Part shown: piece after piece, positions 44,574-53,046 of the stretch | Layout of the letters: every line of letters begins with the position of its first letter | How positions within the stretch are numbered: the first letter of the stretch is position 1 | Assembly (NCBI RefSeq): GCF_017813235.1 | Contig: NZ_JAGISH010000008.1 | Coordinates: 124,001 to 188,000 of the forward strand | Direction: 5' to 3' | Source of the DNA: Sagittula salina | Lineage (GTDB): Bacteria; Pseudomonadota; Alphaproteobacteria; Rhodobacterales; Rhodobacteraceae | DNA length: 64,000 nucleotides | Translations under genes and position numbers: made by a program | The notes under the pieces: generated by a model | Database searches by the model: none | The model's input: the letters and a program-made list of their open reading frames with translations, nothing else | Told to the model about the DNA's origin: nothing

Positions 44574-45224
44574 CTAGCGGATGGGCTCGAAGAGGGCGTC
44601 CTTCATTCGGCAATCTCTTACCGTGTCGCGGCCGCAGGGGACGGGGGAAAGGTCCCTCGACAGGCAGATGCGGACTTCCTGGATGTAGCCGCTCTTACAG
44701 GTGACGGTAATCATGTCGCGCTCCAGCGCGGGGTTGGCTTTCATGAAGGCTTCTTCGACCACGGCGGCGGGCAGTTTCACCGCGCTGTCGAGCTTGCGGA
44801 AGACCTCCGGTCGAGCGATTGAGCTGTAAGCCTGGCGTGAGAGCGCGTAGTAGCGGCTGGCGGACAGGCCGGAGCAGACTCCGTGTTTCTTCCACTGATG
44901 CCAGGCCAGACCTGAGGTGCCCATGATGTCCGCCATTCCGGCGGTCATGTGGCGGGCAGGGGCCTGTTCCACCGTCGGACAATAGGCGGGCCAGCCGCGG
45001 TGGTACTGCGGCCAGAGCCCGTGCAGCACCCAGCCGAAATCGTCATCGCACTGTTCGGAATGACGCGCGTCGCCTTCCAGCGCACACCAGTTGGGCGACC
45101 AGCTCAGCGACATCACGTAGTAGTCGAAGGTGCCGGATTCCTCGCCATCCGCCCGGACGGCGTGGCCGACGAAGGCCGACAGGAGGGCGCTGGCGAGCAG
45201 GCAGGCGGTGACAAGGCGGCGCAT
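44574..45224 (-). CDS. Secreted ribonuclease T2 family protein
   Basis: 216 residues. A signal peptide (LVTACLLASALLSAFVGHAVRA) is followed by an RNase T2 fold: YYVMSLSWSPNWC, CAS I FGWVLHGLWPQY with His68, and CAS II GLAWHQWKKHGVCSG with His114. In CAS II the usual catalytic Glu (H-E-W) is Gln110 (H-Q-W). Six or more cysteines fit the family's disulfides. T2 enzymes cleave RNA unspecifically in the periplasm or outside. The Glu-to-Gln change may lower activity. Start at 45224 with GGAAA upstream. Confidence 0.9.
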   Translation of the reverse strand: MRRLVTACLLASALLSAFVGHAVRADGEESGTFDYYVMSLSWSPNWCALEGDARHSEQCDDDFGWVLHGLWPQYHRGWPAYCPTVEQAPARHMTAGMADIMGTSGLAWHQWKKHGVCSGLSASRYYALSRQAYSSIARPEVFRKLDSAVKLPAAVVEEAFMKANPALERDMITVTCKSGYIQEVRICLSRDLSPVPCGRDTVRDCRMKDALFEPIR

Positions 45225-45386
45225 TTTTCCGTTTCCTTTTTGGTTGTGCGGCACTATATAGCCCCGGAGTTTCCCGACAACGGTAACCCGCCCCGGAGCC
45301 CCTCCGAGGCATCCCGAGGCCCCTCAAAGGCGGTTTCGGGGGGCGGAGAAACCATGGCCGTTCGTCAGTGCATAGGAGAATGAGAG

Positions 45387-46148
45387 ATGTCCAAGCTGCT
45401 GCATCCCAAGGCGACCGCCGTCTGGCTGGTGGACAACACGACGCTGAGCTTCAAGCAGATCGCCGATTTCACCGGCTTTCACGAGCTTGAGATACAGGGC
45501 ATTGCCGACGGTGACGTTGCGGTGGGCGTGAAGGGCTTCGACCCGGTTGCCAACAACCAGCTCGAGCAAGCCGAAATCGACCGGGCGGAAAAGGATTCGC
45601 TCTACAGGATGAAGGTTAAATTCAACCCCGCCGCACGGGACGAGGATAAGCGCCGTGGCCCGCGTTACACGCCCCTGTCAAAGCGGCAGGATCGCCCGAA
45701 TTCCATCCTCTGGCTGGTGAAGTTCCACCCCGAACTGACCGACAGCCAGATCGCGAAGCTGGTCGGGACCACGAAGCCTACCATCCAGTCGATCCGGGAG
45801 CGCACGCACTGGAACATCCAGAACATGCAGCCGATCGACCCGGTGGCGCTGGGTTTGTGCAAGCAGACCGAACTGGACGCCGCCGTGGCCAAGGCCGCGA
45901 AGGACATGGAACGCGTCATGACCGACGACGAGCGCCGCAAGCTGGTGTCGACCGAGCAGAGCCTCGGGATGGATTCCAACGAGCAGCGCCTGCCGTCGAA
46001 CATGGAAGGTCTGGAGAACTTCTCCTTCTCCGATCCGCGCGGCGATGACGACGAGGACGAGAAGGACGACAACAACTATCTCGACGCGGACAGCTTCTTC
46101 AACTTGCCTGGCGAGTCGAAGGACGATGAGGAGGATGACCGTCCCTGA
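45387..46148 (+). CDS. trcR: Cell cycle transcriptional regulator TrcR (DUF1013)
   Basis: 253 residues, whole-length DUF1013. The N-terminus (LLHPKATAVWLVDNTTLSFK) and TGFHELEIQGIADGDVAVGV and later RPNSILWLVKFHPELTDSQI and LVGTTKPTIQSIRERTHWNI (a helix-turn-helix) are characteristic. TrcR is restricted to alphaproteobacteria and acts in the cell-cycle network. The C-terminal ~50 residues form an acidic tail (DDDEDEKDDNN and DDEEDDRP). GGAGAATGAGAG lies before the ATG. Divergent from the RNase T2 gene. Confidence 0.94.
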   Translation: MSKLLHPKATAVWLVDNTTLSFKQIADFTGFHELEIQGIADGDVAVGVKGFDPVANNQLEQAEIDRAEKDSLYRMKVKFNPAARDEDKRRGPRYTPLSKRQDRPNSILWLVKFHPELTDSQIAKLVGTTKPTIQSIRERTHWNIQNMQPIDPVALGLCKQTELDAAVAKAAKDMERVMTDDERRKLVSTEQSLGMDSNEQRLPSNMEGLENFSFSDPRGDDDEDEKDDNNYLDADSFFNLPGESKDDEEDDRP

Positions 46149-46165
46149 ACGGTATCCCCGCGCGA

Positions 46166-46204
46166 CAACAGAGGGGCGGTCCTGCGGGGCCGTCCTTTTG
46201 TTTC
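46166..46204 (+). terminator. Probable intrinsic terminator of trcR
   Basis: AACAGAGGGGCGG pairs with CCGTCCTTTTGTT (46167-46179, 46190-46202) through 13 pairs, three of them G-U, with a T-rich 3' arm. Confidence 0.55.
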
Positions 46205-46231
46205 CGCAGGGGTTGCGGCATCAGAATTGCG

Positions 46232-47128
46232 TCAGAAGTGGAAGCCGATCCCTGCCAAGGCGCCGGCCTCGCCCTGCTTGTCCACCGACATCTCCACGCG
46301 GCCGCCAACGCCGTTTCGCGCGGCAAAGCCGGTGCCGAGGCTGAATTGCGTCGTCCCAAACGCATCGCTTGCGCCGATTGTGGCGGTGCCGACGTTCAGA
46401 TCATCCTGATTGCCACCGTAAAGACCCATGGCCGCATAGGGGCGCAGCGACCATCCGCGCAGCTGCATGGGCATCCCCAGCTCCGCGCGAAGGCGGGAGG
46501 CGGTGCTTTCGCGGGCGCCCACTGTTTGGCCACCGTAACCCGTCACGGTGAAGTCGCGGGTTTCGTGACGCAGCAGATCGCCCTGAATCGTCAGGTCTAC
46601 GCCTTTCTGCGGCGTGCCGGATAGCTGTGTGGTGATGCGGCCGCTCAAGCCCGTGAGGCGCCCGTCATGATCGGCGCTGCCGGTCAGGGCGTCGGGCGCG
46701 TCGACGACATTGTGGCTTCGGCCGACGTAGGCGGTGGCACCGTAGCGCATGTGTGGCGTTTCGCCGGCGTAAGCAAGTCCGAGGAAGTAGGATCGGATGC
46801 GCGCCTCTTCGCGGTCGTTCGACAGGTCACTGGCGGCCTGCCCGTAGCCGAGGAAGGCGGAAACGCCGCTCTGACCGAAGCCGTAGCCCGCAACGGCGTT
46901 GCGCCGCAGCACATCCGACGACTGCGCAGCCGGCGGCGAGGCCACCGTTCTGGCGGTGCTGCCCATGGTCCAGATGCCGGGGCGCTGCGCGTCCAGCGCG
47001 CTGCTGGCAAGGCCGAAGCCGATCTCGCGGCCCAGCAGGTCGCTTTGCGACAGGGTCGCGGGGTCGACCGCCTGGGCTGCGGCGGCAAGGGGCAGGAGCG
47101 CGAAGGCTGTGGCGGCGAGCAATTTCAT
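46232..47128 (-). CDS. Outer-membrane beta-barrel protein (autotransporter-like)
   Basis: 298 residues. A signal peptide (KLLAATAFALLPLAAAAQA) is followed by alternating amphipathic strands over about 230 residues (GVSAFLGYGQAASDLS, RSYFLGLAYAGETP, MRYGATAYVGRSHN, LSGRITTQLSGTPQKG and others), and the chain ends in Phe (AGIGFHF), the classic signal for BAM insertion. This fits an autotransporter-type or OmpA-like beta-barrel without passenger. The start is the ATG at 47128. Role unknown. Confidence 0.82.
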   Translation of the reverse strand: MKLLAATAFALLPLAAAAQAVDPATLSQSDLLGREIGFGLASSALDAQRPGIWTMGSTARTVASPPAAQSSDVLRRNAVAGYGFGQSGVSAFLGYGQAASDLSNDREEARIRSYFLGLAYAGETPHMRYGATAYVGRSHNVVDAPDALTGSADHDGRLTGLSGRITTQLSGTPQKGVDLTIQGDLLRHETRDFTVTGYGGQTVGARESTASRLRAELGMPMQLRGWSLRPYAAMGLYGGNQDDLNVGTATIGASDAFGTTQFSLGTGFAARNGVGGRVEMSVDKQGEAGALAGIGFHF

Positions 47129-47370
47129 GAGCAGCGTCCCGGGAGCGGCGGTGACTTGCAGCACAGGTGTACCTATTGCCAACGCAGGACAAGGGACCAG
47201 GCGCAGGTTCCACGCGGTTGTTGCACGAATGCCGAGCGAAGGGCTGGCGGTACGGTAGGCGCTGCGGGGTTCAACTCTGGTTAACGGGGGCGGAGGGGCG
47301 ACGGGCCTGTGACTGAGAGCAATTCCAGTCCATTAAGCCTGAAGTTTTGACCATTGTTAAAGCACTTATT
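47129..47370. other. Upstream region of the barrel gene; start of the decayed island
   Basis: About 240 nt without a supported ORF. The whole gene-free stretch runs to about 47770 and contains the terminator and the candidate RNA listed next. Confidence 0.45.
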
Positions 47371-47402
47371 GACCACCGGGATGTTTCTCGGTGGTCTTTT
47401 GG
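47371..47402 (+). terminator. Intrinsic terminator with no gene upstream
   Basis: An 8-bp stem GACCACCG / CGGTGGTC (47371-47378, 47389-47396) followed by TTTT GG TTT on the plus strand. No plus-strand gene precedes it within 1.2 kb, so it may end a small RNA. Confidence 0.75.
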
Positions 47403-47508
47403 TTTCAGAGGGAATGTGGGTCCTGCGAGCGAGTTATCAAAACCGAAACTCAAAAAAACGAGATTGCATGGGGTCGTCGCAAAGCTCCGCCGAACTTTAG
47501 CGGCCTCA

Positions 47509-47645
47509 GGCTATTAAAATGAGCTTTGAATAGCCGGAACGCGTTGTCTTGGCCTCTGAGGCTCACCGGGCTGCGCGCAGCCAGCCTCAGAGCGGTTCCC
47601 GAGCCAAATTGGAAGGGGCCACGGCTATGCCATGGCCCCTTGTTC
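47509..47645 (+). ncRNA. Candidate structured non-coding RNA
   Basis: Three hairpins in ~135 nt: GGCTATT / AATAGCC (47509-47515, 47529-47535); a compound stem CTCTGAGGCT / AGCCTCAGAG (47554-47563, 47583-47592) enclosing the palindrome GGCTGCGCGCAGCC; and AAGGGGCCA / TGGCCCCTT (47613-47642), followed by GTTCT. The last may be a terminator. No ORF fits. Strand and function are inferred. Confidence 0.4.
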
Positions 47646-47770
47646 TGCCTGCTCAGTCAACTGTGCTATCCGCCGCGCTCCGCAAGACTCAAAGCGAAGC
47701 AACCGCGGCCATGCCGCTGGCGCCGGGAACGGGCGTCCGGGCCGACCGTCCGAAGGGTGGGCCCCCTACG

Positions 47771-48165
47771 TCATTCGAAAACAGCCAGGGCCGCGAGATG
47801 ATCACTGACGAGCCACGCGTGGCGCTGCATCTCGTCGAGGTGATTGAACAGGATTCCAATCCTGCGTCCCAATTCAGAGCCGCCAATCTCGTAGGGTGAC
47901 CTTCTTCCGAGTGGTAGATCACAGGCACGCCACCCACATCATCAATGAGGGTATTGAGGCGATCCAACACATCCTGCGCAGTATCCAGTTTATGCGGCGT
48001 GAAAAGGTCCTCGACAGACAACTTGCAGCTAGCATCGATCGCAAAACGAAGCGACAGAGGCAGAGCGCCGCGCACGGAGTGGATTGCGTTGCTCAATTTG
48101 TGCTGGCATGCGATCGCTCGGGCAGCGGATTGTTCGACGTTGGCATGAATGGTATTCGAATTCAC
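47771..48165 (-). pseudogene. Frameshifted gene of unknown function
   Basis: A GTG at 48165 (AGGAGA 7 nt before it) opens a frame reading NSNTIHANVEQSAARAIACQ and later LDRLNTLIDDVGGVPVIYHS then EEGHP. There the natural-looking continuation, YEIGGSELGRRIGILFNHLD then EMQRHAWLVSDHLAALAVFE and stop at 47771, lies in another frame, one base shifted. The in-frame extension to 47689 is poor. A single-base deletion near 47893-47896 explains it. The function is unknown; it follows the gene at 48238 by 72 nt. Confidence 0.65.
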
Positions 48166-48237
48166 GAGTGTTCTCCTGTAAACGGTGCCAGGCGGTTTCG
48201 GCACGTCAAGCTGGCGCACAGAATGCGCCAGACGCTC

Positions 48238-48567
48238 CTATAGCCAGGCGCGCGCCTCCCGGAGGCCTTCGAGCAATAGGCAAATTTCCTCGATGACAGG
48301 GCTCATGGGATCGATCGCAGCGAACCGTTCGGCCTCGATCCGATCGAGGTCATGAACATGATCGAGCCCAAGTAGGCTCTCCATGGCGTCCAGTTCACGA
48401 CGCATATGTGAGGTGGTGCACGGTGAAACACACATGAAGTCGATAAGGCGCTGCACGCGCGCTTCAGCGTCGCGGCCGCCTAAAAGCATTGCGGCCGAGC
48501 AAAGAGCAGTGGCATTGGACAGAATGAAGGCAGCGGGGGAGGGAGTTGAAAGGAAGTCACGAGGCAT
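48238..48567 (-). CDS. Small protein of unknown function
   Basis: 109 residues, helical, acidic in the second half (ESLLGLDHVHDLDRIEAERF, EEICLLLEGLREARAWL). The ATG at 48567 has AAGGAG 9 nt upstream, a strong sign of a real gene. Two cysteines (FMCVSPCTTSH). It lies directly upstream of the frameshifted gene and may be in operon with it. No family recognised. It is next to an IS5 remnant, so could be a transferred gene. Confidence 0.65.
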   Translation of the reverse strand: MPRDFLSTPSPAAFILSNATALCSAAMLLGGRDAEARVQRLIDFMCVSPCTTSHMRRELDAMESLLGLDHVHDLDRIEAERFAAIDPMSPVIEEICLLLEGLREARAWL

Positions 48568-48644
48568 TGGCCATCTCCTTGTGGGTGCTGACCCAAAGCG
48601 GCCAGCGTCAAGACCCGCGGCACCTCATTCGGTGCTTCAACAAA

Positions 48645-49054
48645 GCATTGTTGCAGAAAGGCGGGCTGAGGCGTGAGTGACCCTTTCCCGCTCAGGCTCA
48701 TGCCACGCGAACGACCTCGGCGGTGCCGAGCGTGTTGAAGCGATTGATAAGGGCGACCCGGATGTGGATTTCGGCGGTTTGGCGAACGGGATCCCGCGCG
48801 GAGATGCGCTCGCCGAAAGCCTCCAAGCAACGCATCTTGGCCTCCACGCGGCTGCGGGCGTGGTATCCGGTCCACCGCTTCCGGAATGCCCGACCGTAGT
48901 GACGCGTGGCGCGCCGGGTTTCGTTGCGCGCCTGGGCAGCCGGGCAGTCCTCTTTCCAAGCCCGACCGTTCCTTCGGACAGGTATGATTGCCGTGCCGCC
49001 GCGTGCGATGACGGCGCTGAGGCAGCGGCGGGTATGCCCTTCCGAGGTCAAGTC
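48645..49054 (-). mobile_element. Remnant of an IS5-family insertion sequence
   Basis: The minus strand from about 49054 to 48698 encodes a C-terminal transposase piece with the hallmarks of IS5-type DDE enzymes: GGTAIIPVRRNGRAWKEDCP, ARNETRRATRHYGRAF, RWTGYHARSRVEAKMRCLEA, then QTAEIHIRVALINRFNTLGTAE, including the catalytic Glu in SRVEAKMR. The N-terminal two thirds (with both Asp) are missing. The candidate end repeat GCATTGTTGCAGAAA lies at 48645-48659. Confidence 0.8.
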
Positions 49055-49079
49055 GGTTGCGCACTCAGCACTTCGGGGC

Positions 49080-49412
49080 ATGACTGCGACAAAAGCGTTC
49101 GCAGCCCTCAAGCTGACCAAGGACGCTGGGTAGGAACTCGTAGATCGCTATCCGGAAGAGGTGTCGCTCGCATCGCACAAGATTTCTGGTGATCATGGAC
49201 ACTACACGATCACCCGATTTCTTCCCGAAGCAATCACAGATTTCGGCGCGCAGTTCACTACGCTGGCTCGCGCCGCAGAAATACATGGGCCAGGGGCGAA
49301 AGAACTGAAGCAGTCGCTGAAGAAGATCGGTGCGAAGCCAGAGCTTCCTTGGCGAGCCGTCGGCGCGGATATCTACTTGGTTTCCGACATAGGAAAGGTC
49401 GTGCCGACCTAA
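49080..49412 (+). pseudogene. C-terminal gene fragment interrupted by an amber codon
   Basis: The frame reads MTATKAFAALKLTKDAG, TAG at 49131-49133, then ELVDRYPEEVSLASHKISGD with HGHYTITRFLPEAITDFGAQF and LPWRAVGADIYLVSDIGKVV to a stop at 49412. The same frame and protein-like continuity on both sides show a nonsense mutation in a gene whose 5' part was removed where the IS5 remnant now ends. Family not recognised; an N-terminal HTH-like stretch is possible. Confidence 0.6.
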
Positions 49413-49440
49413 CTCTTACGACGAACTCTTGAACTATGAA

Positions 49441-49476
49441 CAAGGCCGCCCTCCTGGGCGGCCTTTGTCGTTTTCA
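49441..49476 (+). terminator. Intrinsic terminator
   Basis: GGCCGCC / GGCGGCC stem (49444-49450, 49457-49463) followed by TTTGTCGTTTT, 30 nt after the pseudogene stop. Confidence 0.85.
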
Positions 49477-49767
49477 ACTCGTAATCTGAGGAGGAACAGC
49501 TTCTCCGCCTGTCTGATGGCCAGCATATGGTATCAGAGTGGACAAAACTAACGGCGTTCGACAAAGGCGCGGCGCGGAAAATCAACAGGTTACGGGGTGC
49601 CAGTGGACTTTATATGCTTACCCTTACAGGGCCCGTGACAGATCTGAGTTTCGAGCGGCAATCGGGGGGGGCGAGAGCGGTTTCGCCGCGACGGCTTCGC
49701 CCAAAGTCTCCCGAAAGAGGGCCAAGGGAAGTAAAGAGGCGGACGCGCTGACAGGCGGTCCTGCAAC
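49477..49767. other. End of the accessory island, no supported gene
   Basis: A gene-free stretch of 355 nt together with the terminator. A 94-codon plus-strand ORF (49538-49822) overlaps the 3' end of recR and is not convincing. No IS end or tRNA fragment seen. Confidence 0.4.
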
Positions 49768-50361
49768 TCAGAAACGTTTCCGGGCGTTCAGCGCGGCGGT
49801 GATGGTGCCGTCGTCGAGGTAGTCGAGTTCGCCTCCGATGGGCACACCCTGGGCGAGGGAGGACAGGGCGACGCGCCCCTCCAGCTGGTCGGCGATGTAA
49901 TGCGCCGTGGTCTGGCCGTCGATGGTGGCGTTGAGCGCGAGGATCACCTCCGTGACTCGCTCGGCGGCGAGGCGATCCTTTAGCCGGGGGATCCGCAGTT
50001 CGTCCGGGCCGATGCCGTCGAGCGCCGAGAGCGTGCCACCGAGCACGTGGTAGCGGCCGCGAAAGACCTGCGCGCGTTCCATCGCCCAGAGGTCGGCCAC
50101 GTCTTCCACCACGCAGAGGATGCCGTTGGCACGCGCTTCGTCGGCGCAGATCGGACAGACGTCCCCGGTGGAGACATTGCCGCAATTCAGGCATTCGCGC
50201 GCGGTGGCAGCGACTTGCGCCATGGCTTCGGCCAAGGGGGCCAGCAGCGCGCCGCGCTTGCGGATCAGGTGCAGAACCGCCCGCCGCGCAGACCGGGGCC
50301 CGAGGCCCGGCAGGCGGGCCATCAGATCGATCAGCGTCTCGATGGGGTTCTTTTCGCGCAC
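49768..50361 (-). CDS. recR: Recombination mediator protein RecR
   Basis: 197 residues. RecR works with RecF/RecO to load RecA at gaps. Helix-hairpin-helix ([20 protein letters not shown]), C4 zinc finger ([16 protein letters not shown]), and a Toprim domain ([19 protein letters not shown] ... [20 protein letters not shown]). It ends dnaX-ybaB-recR, a conserved order. Confidence 0.97.
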   Translation of the reverse strand: MREKNPIETLIDLMARLPGLGPRSARRAVLHLIRKRGALLAPLAEAMAQVAATARECLNCGNVSTGDVCPICADEARANGILCVVEDVADLWAMERAQVFRGRYHVLGGTLSALDGIGPDELRIPRLKDRLAAERVTEVILALNATIDGQTTAHYIADQLEGRVALSSLAQGVPIGGELDYLDDGTITAALNARKRF

Positions 50362-50369
50362 CGTGTCAC

Positions 50370-50390
50370 CGGGCGGGGAGGCCCCGCCCG
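50370..50390 (-). other. Hairpin between ybaB and recR
   Basis: A 9-bp stem CGGGCGGGG / CCCCGCCCG with a 3-nt loop; may stabilise or process the ybaB-recR mRNA. No U-tract. Confidence 0.45.
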
Positions 50391-50398
50391 TCCTCCGC

Positions 50399-50743
50399 TC
50401 AGAACGGCAGTTTCATGTCGGTCGGCAGGCCGAGTTCTTCGGAGAGCTTCTTCATCTCCGTTTCGGCGCGCTGCGACGCCTTTGCCTGTGCGTCCTTGAT
50501 CGCGGCGAGGATCAGATCCTCGGCCACTTCCTTTTCCGACGGAACAAAGATCGAGGGGTCGATGTCGATTCCGGTCAGTTCGCCTTTGGCCGTGGCGGTC
50601 GCCTTCACGAGGCCCGCGCCGCTTTCGCCCGTGACCACGATGGTCTTGAGCTCTTCCTGCAGCTGCACCACGCGGCCCTGCATTTCCTTGGCTTGCTGCA
50701 TCATCTTGGCCATGTCACCAAGTTGTCCGAGGCCCTTGAACAT
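50399..50743 (-). CDS. ybaB: YbaB/EbfC family nucleoid-associated protein
   Basis: 114 residues, normal length. The protein starts [20 protein letters not shown] and carries [20 protein letters not shown] and [15 protein letters not shown], as in EbfC, a dimeric DNA-binding protein. Start at ATG 50743. It is 37 nt upstream of recR and downstream of dnaX with a gap of ~400 nt. Confidence 0.95.
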   Translation of the reverse strand: MFKGLGQLGDMAKMMQQAKEMQGRVVQLQEELKTIVVTGESGAGLVKATATAKGELTGIDIDPSIFVPSEKEVAEDLILAAIKDAQAKASQRAETEMKKLSEELGLPTDMKLPF

Positions 50744-51145
50744 CTTTACGTCTCCCGAATGCGGGGCCGATCCAGACGGCCCCAAAGGTCGCAAGGCTTA
50801 TTGCAAGGCAGAGCGGGATGGACAAGTGCGGAGGACCTTCGTACCCGTCGCGGCCGGCGAACTCCCGCAGGATTGGGAGGCAGGCAGCCATGCGATGGCA
50901 CAAGCGGCGCTCAGCGCAGTCTTGACGACCAGGGGCATGGGCCATGGGCCGCGACTCAGAGCGGAGGGTGATCCGCGCCAGTGCCAGCCTGCGCGGCGAC
51001 GGGGGACGCGCCCCTCTTCGGGAGATCGGTCCAGCCCTGTACCGGGGCATGCGCGCGCGGCGTGGCCCTTGTTTCAGACTCTTGCCAGATTGAAAGCGGC
51101 GAAAGAGAGGGAGCAGGCAAGTGAAGCCTTCGAGGGGCGCGCGGG
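50744..51145. other. Gap between dnaX and ybaB, nothing recognised
   Basis: 402 nt, unusually long for this operon. Only shadow ORFs on both strands; one minus-strand frame has a hydrophobic end but no start or family. No terminator or repeat seen. Confidence 0.4.
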
Positions 51146-52918
51146 TCAGTCCTCGTCAAACGGGTCCCATTCGTCTTCGACCTCTTCCAGCGCGTCGGCC
51201 TTGGCGGCGGCCTCGACCTCGGCCTGAGTCTTGATCGTCCTGATCTTCGCCTTAGGGAAGGCCGCCAGCGCCGCCTGCACCAGAGGGTGCCGCGAGGCCT
51301 CGTCTTTCAGTGCCTGGGCGGCGGCATCGCGGACCTCGACGACCGTTGGTTCGGTGCAGCCGTTGACCACCGTGACCGCCCAGCGGGAGCCCGTCCAGCG
51401 CTGCAAGGCGGTGCCGAGCTTCGACGCCAGCGAGGGGTCGGCGTTGGCGGTCGGGGTGAACTCGATCCGACCCGGCTGGTAGGCGGCCAGGCGCAAGCTG
51501 CCCTCGACCTCGACCAGCAGCTTCACGTCGCGGTGGTGGCGTATGAGGTCGAGCACATGCTCGAAAGTCGGGTAGACGGCCAGCGCTTCTGCCCGCGCCA
51601 CGGCCACGGCGGAGCGGCCCGCGCCGTGTACGGCCGAGGCTACGGGACCGCCAGAAGGCCCCTGATGTGTCTGCGCCGGGTGACCGTAGGCCTGTGTCTG
51701 GCCACCCGAATGGTGCGCCGGTGCGCCCCCGCCCGACCCCGAAGGCATCGGCGGCGGCTGGGTCGATTGCAGCTGTTTCATGAGCTCCTCGGGCGAGGGC
51801 AGATCGGCCACGTGGGTGAGGCGGATCACCGCCATCTCGGCGGCCATGATCGCCGAAGGCGCGTTCGACACCTCCTCGATCGCCTTGAGCAGCATCTGCC
51901 AGGCCCGGCCGAGGCTGCGCTGACCGAGGCCATCGGCAAAGGCCTGCCCGCGTGCCCGTTCGTCGGGCGAAATGGTCGGGTCCTCGGCCGCCTCCGGGGT
52001 GATCTTGACCACGGAGACCCAGTGCGTGAGTTCCGCAAGGTCAGAAAGCACCGCAAGCGGGTCCGCCCCGTCGGCGTATTGCGCCGCCAGTTCGTTCAGC
52101 GCGCCCGCTGCATCGCCGCGCATGATGCGCTCGAACAGGTCCATGGTCCGGCCGCGATCAGCCAGCCCCAGCATCGCGCGGACCTGGTCGGCAGTGGTTT
52201 CCCCTGCGCCGTGGGAAATCGCCTGGTCGAGCAGCGAGGTCGCATCCCGGGCCGACCCTTCGGCGGCGCGGGTGATCAGCGCCAGCGCCTCGTCGGTGAT
52301 TTCCGCGCTTTCGGCCGTTGCGATCTTTTGCAGCAGGCCGATCATCACCTCCGGCTCGATCCGCCGCAGGTCGAAGCGCTGGCAGCGCGACAGAACCGTT
52401 ACCGGAACCTGCCGGATTTCCGTCGTGGCAAAGATGAATTTCACATGGGCGGGCGGTTCCTCCAGCGTCTTCAGCAGCGCGTTGAACGCGCTCTTCGACA
52501 GCATGTGGACCTCGTCGATGATGTAGATCTTGTAGCGCGCCGACGCGGCGCGGTAGTGTACCGATTCAATGATCTCGCGAATGTCGCCCACACCCGTGCG
52601 CGAGGCGGCGTCCATCTCCATCACATCGACATGGCGGCCCTCCATGATGGCCACGCAATGCTCGCACTGGCCGCAGGGTTCGGTCGTTGGCTTGCCTTCG
52701 CCATCGGGGCCGATGCAGTTCATCCCCTTGGCGATGATCCGCGCGGTGGTGGTCTTCCCCGTGCCGCGAATCCCCGTCATGATGAACGCCTGCGCGATAC
52801 GGTCCGCCGCGAAGGCGTTCTTCAGCGTGCGCACCATGGCGTCCTGCCCGACAAGGTCGGCAAAGGTCTCGGGGCGGTACTTCCGGGCGAGCACCTGATA
52901 GGCGGGTTGGTCGGTCAT
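51146..52918 (-). CDS. dnaX: DNA polymerase III subunit gamma/tau
   Basis: 590 residues. The AAA+ clamp-loader core has Walker A (IMTGIRGTGKTTTARI), a zinc module (CIGPDGE ... CGQCEHC), DEVHMLSKSAFNALLKTLEE (Walker B), SRC at the sensor region (TVLSRCQRFDLRRIEP). The C-terminal part binds DNA polymerase and DnaB in tau, after a Gly/Pro/His linker (~380-440). The acidic end (VEDEWDPFDED) is usual for the alphaproteobacterial form. First gene of dnaX-ybaB-recR. Confidence 0.97.
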   Translation of the reverse strand: MTDQPAYQVLARKYRPETFADLVGQDAMVRTLKNAFAADRIAQAFIMTGIRGTGKTTTARIIAKGMNCIGPDGEGKPTTEPCGQCEHCVAIMEGRHVDVMEMDAASRTGVGDIREIIESVHYRAASARYKIYIIDEVHMLSKSAFNALLKTLEEPPAHVKFIFATTEIRQVPVTVLSRCQRFDLRRIEPEVMIGLLQKIATAESAEITDEALALITRAAEGSARDATSLLDQAISHGAGETTADQVRAMLGLADRGRTMDLFERIMRGDAAGALNELAAQYADGADPLAVLSDLAELTHWVSVVKITPEAAEDPTISPDERARGQAFADGLGQRSLGRAWQMLLKAIEEVSNAPSAIMAAEMAVIRLTHVADLPSPEELMKQLQSTQPPPMPSGSGGGAPAHHSGGQTQAYGHPAQTHQGPSGGPVASAVHGAGRSAVAVARAEALAVYPTFEHVLDLIRHHRDVKLLVEVEGSLRLAAYQPGRIEFTPTANADPSLASKLGTALQRWTGSRWAVTVVNGCTEPTVVEVRDAAAQALKDEASRHPLVQAALAAFPKAKIRTIKTQAEVEAAAKADALEEVEDEWDPFDED

Positions 52919-53046
52919 GCGCAGTCCTTGAGGGTCGCGGCCAAACTAGGGGTCCGGTCCGGGGACCGCAAGCCTCGCCGGAACCGTGACGGTCCGTGCG
53001 CGTTGCGCGTAGAGTTCCATCACGACACCGTTCACGGAGAGAGAGC

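Noticed and set aside
47893..47899. Programmed -1 frameshift in the gene at 47771-48165
   Set aside because: The site (CACCCTA on the minus strand) is not a slippery X-XXY-YYZ heptamer and no stimulatory structure was seen; mutation or sequencing error is simpler.
51146..52918. Programmed frameshift producing gamma from dnaX
   Set aside because: No A6/A7-type slippery stretch was seen in the expected region of the gene.
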